Of a stretch of 19,823 nt of DNA, positions 1 to 5,909 are shown one piece after another (position 1 is the first letter of the stretch; every line of letters begins with the position of its first letter). Origin of the DNA: an uncultured Opitutia bacterium (GTDB taxonomy: Bacteria; Verrucomicrobiota; Verrucomicrobiia; Opitutales; UBA953); the NCBI GenBank assembly GCA_903829855.1, contig CAIKRN010000244.1:1-19823 (forward strand). Reading direction: 5' to 3'. Made by a program: the position numbers and the translations under genes. The notes under the pieces were generated by a model. The model was not told the origin of the DNA. It saw nothing but the letters and a program-made list of their open reading frames with translations, and searched no databases.

Positions 1-74
1 CTACCCAGCGGCCGAGCAGGGATGCTCGGCCCTACCCAAGGCAGCTAGGTCGTGACGCGGTCCCGACCCTACCC
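1..74 (+). repeat. Composite hairpin-CTACCC repeat, copy A
   Basis: Two short inverted repeats are each followed by CTACCC. The first (11-30) has perfect 8-bp arms GCCGAGCA and TGCTCGGC around loop GGGA, then CCTACCC (31-37). The second (48-68) has 9-bp arms GGTCGTGAC and GTCCCGACC around loop GCG, with one T/C mismatch, then CTACCC (69-74). Bases 31-49 (CCTACCCAAGGCAGCTAGG) recur with two changes at 5853-5871, also between two hairpins. A further CTACCC at 1-6 suggests another unit begins outside the window. The block ends one base before the rnhB stop codon, so it lies in the 3' flank of that gene and could fold in its mRNA. No T-tract follows, so this is not a standard intrinsic terminator. 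Confidence 0.75.
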
Positions 75-75
75 A

Positions 76-825
76 TTACTCGAAACTGAATTCGCCGTCG
101 GTGGCTTCGGGCGGAGGGGCGTCGCCGGCGAGGATGGTGCGGACGAAGAGGTCGCGGTGCTCGGGGCAGGAGCCATGTTTGCGCAGGGCTTCGACGTGCT
201 CGGGGGTGCCGTAGCCTTTATGCGTCGCGAAACCGTATTGCGGATGGCGGGCGTGCATCTCGACGAGCATCCGGTCGCGTTCGACCTTGGCGATGATTGA
301 GGCCAGTGCGATGGCGAGGCTCTTACCATCGCCCCCTTTGATGGATTCGTGGGCCCAGGCGAAGGGGCGTAACGGTAAGCCATCGACGAGTACGAGGAAC
401 GTACGGGCGTCGGAGCGGCCGAATAATTCACCCTCCGTGCCCGCGGCGGCGAAGAGCGGGGCCATGTGGCCCACGGCTAGCTTGGCGATGCAGCGGGCCA
501 TCGCGAGGCGGGTAGCACCGAGAATATTATGGGCGGAGATTTCCATCACCGAGCCCGCGGCCCACGTGGTCTTGAGTTTACCTTCGGCCTCCATCTCGGC
601 GATGCGGGCGCGCAGTTCGGCCCGCTTCTCGGGAGTGAGTTTCTTGGAATCGTTGGCGCCCGAAAGCTTCCGCAACCAGGCGGGTTCGCCGTAGAAGCCG
701 GCGTCGAGGAGCACCGCCGCGGCGATGACGGGGCCGCAGAGTGAGCCACGACCAGCTTCATCCACTCCCGCGATGCCCGGACGATCGGCACCTTTTTTGC
801 GGTCGAATGATGCCAGCGAGGCCAC
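76..825 (-). CDS. rnhB: Ribonuclease HII
   Basis: This enzyme cuts the RNA strand of RNA:DNA hybrids and starts removal of single ribonucleotides misincorporated in DNA. It is cytoplasmic, monomeric and metal-dependent. The 249-residue protein shows the family signature GVDEAGRGSLCGPV at 20-33. The likely DEDD metal ligands are D22, E23, D148 (in LVLVDGL) and D184 (in AKVERDR). DSKKLT (59-64) and the GGD turn near 164-166 also fit. It is slightly longer than many RNases HII because of an acidic tail of about 15 residues. The start is GTG at 823-825, three bases after the rnhC stop. A GGAG about 11 nt upstream, inside the end of rnhC, makes it one of the few genes here with a plausible Shine-Dalgarno site. 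It is almost certainly cotranscribed and translationally coupled with rnhC. Confidence 0.95.
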   Translation of the reverse strand: MASLASFDRKKGADRPGIAGVDEAGRGSLCGPVIAAAVLLDAGFYGEPAWLRKLSGANDSKKLTPEKRAELRARIAEMEAEGKLKTTWAAGSVMEISAHNILGATRLAMARCIAKLAVGHMAPLFAAAGTEGELFGRSDARTFLVLVDGLPLRPFAWAHESIKGGDGKSLAIALASIIAKVERDRMLVEMHARHPQYGFATHKGYGTPEHVEALRKHGSCPEHRDLFVRTILAGDAPPPEATDGEFSFE

Positions 826-828
826 GGG

Positions 829-1839
829 TTACTCCGCCTTCTTGCGGCGGACGAAGGGTTTGGTGGCCGGCGGCTCAAGCCCGCGGACCTCGTAGGCGGT
901 CTTAAAATGCAGCTTGGCGAAATTCACCAGGATCGCCGGGCCCAAGCGGCCGACGAGTTCGATGCCCGCATTTTTGGCTTCGGAGCCGGACCCCTTGGGC
1001 AGTTCCACGCCGCCATCTTGCGAGAGACGGTCCAGTTCACGAACAAAGGCTGCGCGGGCGACGATGGAGGCGGCTGCCACGACCGGGTCGGATTCCGCCT
1101 TGGTGCGCATCCGTAGGTCGAACTCGACGCCTTTGCGGGCGAGTTCCTTCTGCACGAGGGGTTCTTCGGAGAATTGGTCGAGCAGGCCCCACTGCGGGCG
1201 GCGCTGGTGTTGAAGTTCGAAATCCTTGAGGGCCTCTTCGCACGACGTCGCGTGCATCCAACCCAGCAGGCGGTTGAGGTTCTTGCCGAAGCGCGAGTGC
1301 AGCTCGTTGTACTTCGCCATGCGCATGAATGTCGTCTTCACCGCCACGCCGGGGGTGGAGCGGATGACGCGGTCCAGTTCGGCGATCTTCGTGTCGGTGA
1401 GTTTCTTGGAATCCTTGATGCCCAGTTCGATCCACTCGCGCGTCATCTCGCCCGTTGCGATGACGCAGGCGGAGACCACGGGGCCAAAGAGGTCGCCCTT
1501 ACCGGACTCGTCGAGGCCGGCGTGTTCTTCGAACCACTCGGGATTATTCTCGGCCTCATAGCCGAGGACCGCTTCGCCGGTGATATCGGGCTCGAGGGTG
1601 AATTTCACGAAATCTTCGGTGCCCTTGCCCGAGATGACGCACTTGCCGGATTTATAATGAACGATGTTCAGGTTGTCGCCCTTGAAGGCGAAGGCTGCGT
1701 GGTCGACGACGAAGGAGGCCCAGCCCTTGGCGACGAGGATGGTGCGGAGCTTCGCGGCCTGGGCAGCGTCGAGCTTCAGCGTATGCATCGCTACTTTCTT
1801 CGGCTCGTCGTCGGAGTCCTGCTTTGCCTTTCGTGCCAT
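829..1839 (-). CDS. rnhC: Ribonuclease HIII
   Basis: This is a hybrid-specific ribonuclease related to RNase HII but with a substrate-binding N-terminal domain. Residues 1-85 form the TBP-like N-terminal domain of this family (conserved core around FVVDHAAFAFKGDNLNIVHYK split by short loops). The catalytic domain begins at GLDESGKGDLFGPVV (108-122). The expected DEDE set reads D110, E111, D221 (GLLDQF) and E268 (ARAAFVRELD). The length, 336 residues, is typical. I chose ATG at 1837-1839; an in-frame TTG three codons upstream is less likely. No Shine-Dalgarno motif is visible. It diverges from mutY across 47 bp and leads directly into rnhB. RNase HIII is found in only part of the bacteria, often instead of RNase HI. 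Confidence 0.94.
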   Translation of the reverse strand: MARKAKQDSDDEPKKVAMHTLKLDAAQAAKLRTILVAKGWASFVVDHAAFAFKGDNLNIVHYKSGKCVISGKGTEDFVKFTLEPDITGEAVLGYEAENNPEWFEEHAGLDESGKGDLFGPVVSACVIATGEMTREWIELGIKDSKKLTDTKIAELDRVIRSTPGVAVKTTFMRMAKYNELHSRFGKNLNRLLGWMHATSCEEALKDFELQHQRRPQWGLLDQFSEEPLVQKELARKGVEFDLRMRTKAESDPVVAAASIVARAAFVRELDRLSQDGGVELPKGSGSEAKNAGIELVGRLGPAILVNFAKLHFKTAYEVRGLEPPATKPFVRRKKAE

Positions 1840-1886
1840 GAGTCCCAAGGTCTACCCGAGTTGGCGTCCAAATCCAGCCCCATCCC

Positions 1887-2954
1887 ATGCCTGTTCGCAA
1901 ACCCGCCCTGCGCAGTGTCGCTCCCGTGATAAGACGGGCGCTTTTGGCTTGGTTTGCGGCGCACCGCCGGCCCATGCCTTGGCGGGAGGAGGTTTCGGCT
2001 TACCGGACCGTGGTGTCGGAGCTCATGTGTCAGCAGACCCAGATTGCGACGGCGATTCCGTACTTTGAACGCTGGGTGGCCCGTTGGCCGGACTTCAAAT
2101 CGCTCGCGAAAGCGGATGAGGCTGCCGTGCTCAAACTCTGGGCCGGGCTCGGTTATTATTCGCGGGCTCGGAATCTCCTCACCCTCGCGAAGCAGGTCGC
2201 CGCGCTCAAGGTGCCACCGCGGACGGCGGCGGAGTGGCAGAAGTTTAAAGGCGTCGGGCCGTATACCGCCGCCGCCATCGCCAGCATTGCTTTTGCGGAG
2301 CCCGTCGCCGTCGTCGACGGCAACGTTGTGCGGGTCTTGTCGCGGCTCGATGGGTATCGCGAGAAACTTAAGGATGCCTCTGCAGCCGCGAAGCAATTCA
2401 CCGAGCTTGCTGATGCGTTGGTCGACCCGAAGCAACCTGGAGATTTTAATCAGGCCATGATGGAACTCGGTGCCACCGTGTGTCGCAAGGCGGCGCCGGA
2501 GTGCGGGAAGTGTCCATTGGCTAAGTGGTGTGATGCGCGGCAGCAGGGGGATGCGGCGGATCTGCCCAGCTTTGTGAGTAAGGTGCGTAAGACAGCGGTC
2601 GTGCAGCGTGCCTTGGTTGTGAGGGCGGGGAAGTTATTGCTGCGGCGTTACGGCGCTCGCTCACGCCGGCTTGTCGGCATGGCCGAGATTCCGGAAGTCG
2701 CCACGCTGGGCGTCGAACTGGCGGGTGAGCCCGCGCTGATCCGACGGCGCACGATCGGGACCATCACTTACGAGGAGCGCTTGCACGTCGTGTCGGCAGC
2801 GGCGAGCGAAGTGCGGCGCTGGACGCGCGACGTTGAACTTGAATGGGTCGCCACCGAGTCGCTGGAGCAGGCTGCGCTGACGGGGCCGCACCTGCGTTGG
2901 TTGCGCGAGTGGCTTAGTCCAAGCGGTCCGAAAGCGCGCGGCAGACAGCCTTGA
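1887..2954 (+). CDS. mutY: Adenine DNA glycosylase MutY
   Basis: MutY removes adenine mispaired with 8-oxoguanine, preventing G:C to T:A transversions. The N-terminal HhH-GPD domain contains SELMCQQTQIAT with catalytic E45. Its helix-hairpin-helix reads KGVGPYTAAA (121-130), with a Tyr at the place of the active-site Tyr of Geobacillus MutY. The catalytic Asp is D144 in VVDGNVVRV. The 4Fe-4S loop is C199-X6-C206-X2-C209-X5-C215. The C-terminal part (about 235-345, starting VVQRALVVRAGKLLLRR) corresponds to the NUDIX-like 8-oxoG recognition domain. The 355-residue length is normal. The start ATG has no Shine-Dalgarno motif. The 3' end overlaps the convergent phosphotransferase gene by 41 bp. 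Confidence 0.95.
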   Translation: MPVRKPALRSVAPVIRRALLAWFAAHRRPMPWREEVSAYRTVVSELMCQQTQIATAIPYFERWVARWPDFKSLAKADEAAVLKLWAGLGYYSRARNLLTLAKQVAALKVPPRTAAEWQKFKGVGPYTAAAIASIAFAEPVAVVDGNVVRVLSRLDGYREKLKDASAAAKQFTELADALVDPKQPGDFNQAMMELGATVCRKAAPECGKCPLAKWCDARQQGDAADLPSFVSKVRKTAVVQRALVVRAGKLLLRRYGARSRRLVGMAEIPEVATLGVELAGEPALIRRRTIGTITYEERLHVVSAAASEVRRWTRDVELEWVATESLEQAALTGPHLRWLREWLSPSGPKARGRQP

Positions 2955-4344
2955 GGGCGGCCACGCGGGCGAAGCGCTTATCATTGCCCGAGATCACGTG
3001 CCAAGGGGCGTGCGGCGTATCGGTGCGGGCGATCATGTCCTCGGCCGCACGGATATTATCATCCCACTTCCGGCGGTTACGGTAATCTTCCAGCGTCATC
3101 TTATGGCGCTTATGCGGGGAACCCTCGCGCGCCTTGAAGCGGTTGAGCTGTTCTTCCTTCGAGATATTAATCCAGAGTTTGAGCACGACGGCGCCGGACT
3201 CCGCCAGGCGGGCCTCAAAGTCGTTGATCTCGGCGTAGGCGCGGGCCCATTCGGAATCTTTGGCGAAGCCCTCGACCCGTTCGACCATCACGCGGCCATA
3301 CCAGGAGCGATCGAAGATGGCGAGGTGTCCGGCCGGAGGGGTCTTATTCCAGAAACGCCAGAGGTAGTGGCGGGCCTTTTCTTCCGGCGTCGGCGCGGGC
3401 GTCGGGTGAACCTGATAGTGAGCAGCGTCGAGCATGCCACAGAGACGGCGGATGGCGCCGCCCTTGCCGGCGGCATCGGGGCCTTCGAGGGCGAGCACCG
3501 TCGCGATGCCTTTCTGGGAGGCGAGGCGGCTCAGTCGACCGAGGCGGGCCTGCAGTTTCGCGATTTGTTGACTGTAGCCTTTCTTATCAAGTGTCGGGTG
3601 TGGGGTCGCGCTTTCGAGCAGGCCGCGCGGGCGGCTGCTGGGTTTCTTGACGGAGTTGGCGGCGCGTCGGCGGGAGGCCTGGGCGAGTTGCGCGGCGATG
3701 ACCTGGCCTGCGTGGAGGTCGCGCTGTTTCGTCTCGGCGGCCGACACGATGACTTTCCAGGGGAGATTCTTGCCGCTGCCCTGGAGGCGGAGCTCGCGGG
3801 TTTTCTTATGCACCGAAGATTTCGTGAGCAGTAGGTCGTGGTCAGTGACTACCCAGCCCTCTGCGTCGGTGTCCTCGGCTTCGCGGAGGCGTTTGCGCAG
3901 AAGTTTTTCCGGTGACTCGATCCAGACCTTGACCACCGAAGTACCATCGGCGGCGAGCAGTTCCTCAAACTGCCGGAGCGATTTCAGGCGAAGGCGCAGG
4001 GCTTCACTGGAGAGTTGGTCGGTAGCCGCCGAGACGGCCGTGTGGGTGAGCCAATCACCGACGACAATCGTGATATGGCCCTTGGCTGGCATGTGTTGCC
4101 AGTAGGGCCAGAGGAAGGGGTGGCCGACGTTCTCCTTGGCGTGAGGCAACGGGGCGCAGATGCGCACCGAGCGGGAGTCGAACCATTCCGTCAGCTGGTT
4201 GGCGAGTTCGGAGGCGGCGAGCCGATCGTTGCCGCCGATGACGATGACGGCGGATTGTTGCTTCGTGGCCAGTCGGCGCTGGGCGGCGAGTAGCCGCAGG
4301 TGCAGGGCGGAGCGGGATCGTTCAAGTGCGCTGCGGGTGGCCAT
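2914..4344 (-). CDS. pap: Polyphosphate:AMP phosphotransferase (two-domain PPK2)
   Basis: Class II PPK2 enzymes transfer phosphate from polyphosphate to AMP, giving ADP. The 476-residue protein has two tandem PPK2 domains. The C-terminal one (about 250-476) has Walker A EGPDAAGKGG (287-296), Walker B FDRSWYGRVMVERVEGF (344-360) and the lid motif RNRRKWDDN (422-430). The N-terminal copy (about 30-225) has IGGNDRLAASE where Walker A should be, so it lacks the GKG and is probably non-catalytic, as generally described for two-domain members. No ppk1 or exopolyphosphatase lies nearby, so the polyphosphate source is outside the window. The start ATG at 4342-4344 has no Shine-Dalgarno motif. The gene symbol pap is used by function. 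Confidence 0.9.
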   Translation of the reverse strand: MATRSALERSRSALHLRLLAAQRRLATKQQSAVIVIGGNDRLAASELANQLTEWFDSRSVRICAPLPHAKENVGHPFLWPYWQHMPAKGHITIVVGDWLTHTAVSAATDQLSSEALRLRLKSLRQFEELLAADGTSVVKVWIESPEKLLRKRLREAEDTDAEGWVVTDHDLLLTKSSVHKKTRELRLQGSGKNLPWKVIVSAAETKQRDLHAGQVIAAQLAQASRRRAANSVKKPSSRPRGLLESATPHPTLDKKGYSQQIAKLQARLGRLSRLASQKGIATVLALEGPDAAGKGGAIRRLCGMLDAAHYQVHPTPAPTPEEKARHYLWRFWNKTPPAGHLAIFDRSWYGRVMVERVEGFAKDSEWARAYAEINDFEARLAESGAVVLKLWINISKEEQLNRFKAREGSPHKRHKMTLEDYRNRRKWDDNIRAAEDMIARTDTPHAPWHVISGNDKRFARVAALKAVCRALSDRLD

Positions 4345-4424
4345 CGGCGAGACTATGCAGGACGCCTCCGCGGATGGGAAGTGCGATTGAGTGACAGAAC
4401 CGTGACGGCGCCGGCCAGCCCGGC
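4345..4424. other. Intergenic gap between pap and the TlpA-like gene
   Basis: This is an 80-bp non-coding gap between two co-directional minus-strand genes. A weak inverted repeat of GCCGG and CCGGC arms lies at about 4410-4424, near the end of the thioredoxin gene. It has no T-run, so a terminator cannot be claimed. No convincing -35/-10 pair for pap was seen. Confidence 0.4.
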
Positions 4425-5549
4425 TTACTTATCGTCTTCCTCGGGTGTGGTGGCCTTGGGCAGCTCACCCTTACGCATCGCATCGAGGGTCTTCTGGAGG
4501 AGCTTCTGCATGCGAGGGTCAGCGGCGGCGGCGCCGACGGCCTTGCCCTGTAGTTCGAGAGATTCGACTTTGCGGCCTTGGAGCCAGCGGATGCGGGCGA
4601 GCGTATCGAGCTTATCAGGGTGAGTTTCCTTCGTGAGTTTCACGGCCTGCACGGCGAATTTCTCGGCGAGGGGCAGGTTCAGGAATTTCGTGTAGGCTTC
4701 GTTGGTGACCAATTCCCAGGCTAGTTCGTTCATCGTCTCGGCGTCGTCGAAATCTTCCATGCCCGCTTTTTCGATTTGGGCGAAAGCCTTGGTGGGATCG
4801 CCATTGGCGAAGGCGATTTGGGCCTCGACCGTATCAATGAGGTCTTTGCGTTCTTCAGGTGGGAGCACCCCAGCAGCCTCGGGGAGGGCTTTCTTGGCGG
4901 CTTCCCAATCCTTGCGGGCCATCGCCTTGGCCAGTGCATCGAGTTTAGCTTGAGCCTTTTCGATTTCGGAGTCGGGGAGGGCGGCCTTGGGGGTAGGGGC
5001 AGCTTTTTTACCACGGAGCGGCGTCTCGACGGCGAGCGGATTACCGGCGAGAGGCGTGCCCGTGAGAATATCGCCGAGGAGTTCCGCGGTGAGTTCGGCG
5101 GGGTGGCCGGCCCAAGCGATCTTCCCTTCGGAGACGACGAACGCGTGCGGGATGCCGTTGACGCCGGCGGCTTCGAGCCAGTCTTTAATGAAAGCTTTGC
5201 CGCCGATGGCGACGCGGTAGGACATCTTCTCGCCCTGGCCTTTGAGGAAATCTTTAGCGCGTTGCGCCGAGGCCGCATCGCGTTCCGCTTCCCAGACGTT
5301 TACGCCCGTAATCACGATGCCCTTCTTGGCTAGCTTCTGATGAAGTTCATTGAGGTGCGGGATTGAGGCGACGCACGGGCCGCACCAACTCGCCCAGCAT
5401 TCGAAGACATAGATTTCGCCCTTCTTGAATTCTTTCACCGCTTCACCTTGGAGCATCGACTCCGGGCGAGTGGCGGGAGCGGGGTCACCCACTTTTAGGC
5501 CGGCGGCGGAAAGGGTGGCCGTGAGCAGCAGCAGGAGCAGGGCGCGCAT
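4425..5549 (-). CDS. Secreted TlpA/ResA-like thioredoxin with TPR-like C-terminal region
   Basis: This is probably a periplasmic thiol-disulfide oxidoreductase. Residues 1-16 (MRALLLLLLTATLSAA) form a signal peptide. The thioredoxin domain covers about 18-165 and contains the redox motif WCGPC (55-59) in CWASWCGPCV, plus the cis-proline region GVNGIPHAFVV. A Lys/Ala-rich linker follows. From about 195 to 360 lies an all-helical region with TPR-like periodicity (for example NELAWELVT followed by LAEKFAVQAVKLT). It may bind partners. The frame is open for another 104 codons upstream, but those read through hairpin repeats and are Pro/Ser-rich without domain character. I therefore start at the ATG (5547-5549) that opens a clean signal peptide. 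The redox partner is unknown; cytochrome maturation genes are not nearby. Confidence 0.88.
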   Translation of the reverse strand: MRALLLLLLTATLSAAGLKVGDPAPATRPESMLQGEAVKEFKKGEIYVFECWASWCGPCVASIPHLNELHQKLAKKGIVITGVNVWEAERDAASAQRAKDFLKGQGEKMSYRVAIGGKAFIKDWLEAAGVNGIPHAFVVSEGKIAWAGHPAELTAELLGDILTGTPLAGNPLAVETPLRGKKAAPTPKAALPDSEIEKAQAKLDALAKAMARKDWEAAKKALPEAAGVLPPEERKDLIDTVEAQIAFANGDPTKAFAQIEKAGMEDFDDAETMNELAWELVTNEAYTKFLNLPLAEKFAVQAVKLTKETHPDKLDTLARIRWLQGRKVESLELQGKAVGAAAADPRMQKLLQKTLDAMRKGELPKATTPEEDDK

Positions 5550-5611
5550 AGGGAAGGAATAGGGGGTGGGCTGGCGGGAGGCAAATAGGCAAATGGGTAA
5601 ATAGAGTATGG

Positions 5612-5617
5612 AGTATA
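5612..5617 (-). promoter_or_regulatory. Possible -10 element for the TlpA-like gene
   Basis: On the minus strand this reads TATACT, a good -10 match, about 65 nt upstream of the ATG. A second similar hexamer (CATACT) lies just downstream. No good -35 is present at normal spacing; the best is CTGTCC at 5637-5642 with a 19-nt spacer. The call is weak. Confidence 0.25.
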
Positions 5618-5667
5618 GGGAGAGGCTAGGGGCACGGACAGGGGCAGGGGCATTTTGTCTTGAGGGT

Positions 5668-5681
5668 GGGACAGCTGTCCC
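5668..5681. repeat. Perfect 14-bp palindrome
   Basis: The sequence GGGACAGCTGTCCC is a perfect palindrome with no loop. It is preceded by GAGGGT and followed by CCGGCCGTC. It resembles the neighbouring hairpin units in being GC-rich and bounded by GGG/CCC. It lacks a clear CTACC directly attached, so membership in that family is uncertain. Confidence 0.6.
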
Positions 5682-5727
5682 CGGCCGTCTGTTCGTCAGA
5701 TGAGGTGCGGATGTGGATCGGGTTAAC

Positions 5728-5754
5728 GGCGGGCTGGGGACGACCCGCCCTACC
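5728..5754 (+). repeat. Hairpin-CTACC unit, imperfect stem
   Basis: The 9-nt arms GGCGGGCTG and CGACCCGCC flank the loop GGGA. Seven of nine positions pair; the two that do not are adjacent (CT versus TC). CTACC (5750-5754) follows directly. The loop GGGA is the same as in the unit at 11-30, though the stems are unrelated in sequence. Confidence 0.6.
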
Positions 5755-5787
5755 GGCGAAGGCGAAGCGTCATTTTGAGGAGACAGA

Positions 5788-5814
5788 GGGTAGGGATGCG
5801 ATGACATCGCATCC
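5788..5814 (-). repeat. Hairpin-CTACCC unit, inverted orientation
   Basis: On the plus strand GGGTAG (5788-5793) directly precedes a perfect stem with arms GGATGCGAT and ATCGCATCC around GAC (5794-5814). Read on the minus strand this is the same layout as the other units: a 9-3-9 hairpin followed at once by CTACCC. It is the only unit in this orientation. Confidence 0.7.
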
Positions 5815-5832
5815 GGAGGTCTCTTCGCAAAC

Positions 5833-5897
5833 GGACGCGACGCAGTCGCGCCCCTACCCAAGACGGCTAGGGGGCAGCACGCGGTGCTGCCCGTACC
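5833..5897 (+). repeat. Composite hairpin-CTACCC repeat, copy B
   Basis: Two hairpin units sit in tandem. The first (5833-5853) has arms GGACGCGAC and GTCGCGCCC around loop GCA, with 8 of 9 pairs, followed by CTACCC (5854-5859). The second (5872-5892) has perfect arms GGGCAGCAC and GTGCTGCCC around loop GCG, followed by GTACC. The piece joining them, CCTACCCAAGACGGCTAGG (5853-5871), matches 31-49 at 17 of 19 bases. Both composite copies lie just beyond the stop codon of a minus-strand gene (acs here, rnhB in copy A) in the same orientation. The second hairpin begins 18 nt past the acs stop and could form the 3' end of its mRNA. Confidence 0.75.
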
Positions 5898-5909
5898 TGC
5901 GAGCCAGAA

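Larger units (their letters stand above)
5550..5909. other. 360-bp gene-free region rich in hairpin repeats
   Basis: This is the only gene-free stretch over 300 bp. It separates the TlpA-like gene from the 3' end of acs; both are on the minus strand. From 5550 to about 5660 it is purine-rich on the plus strand, with small direct repeats (AGGCAAAT near 5580-5595, GAGTAT near 5604-5617). From 5663 to 5897 it carries one perfect palindrome and four hairpin-CTACC type units, listed separately. Open frames crossing it have biased, Pro/Ser/Arg-rich translations and no recognisable domain, so I call it non-coding. It must contain the TlpA-like gene's promoter and any acs transcript end. Confidence 0.75.

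Noticed and set aside
1846..1848. A TTG start for rnhC
   Set aside because: An ATG three codons downstream is better, and the extra residues add nothing to the N-terminal domain.
5550..5861. A 104-codon N-terminal extension of the TlpA-like gene
   Set aside because: It would bury the signal peptide and read through palindromic repeats; the composition is Pro/Ser-rich without structure.
5872..5892. An intrinsic terminator of acs
   Set aside because: The stem is strong and well placed 18 nt after the stop, but on the minus strand no T-run follows it. I leave it as a repeat that may define an mRNA end.
5663..5897. A CRISPR array
   Set aside because: The units are palindromic with differing stems, variable spacing and mixed orientation. 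There is no constant repeat alternating with equal-length spacers, and no cas genes are present.
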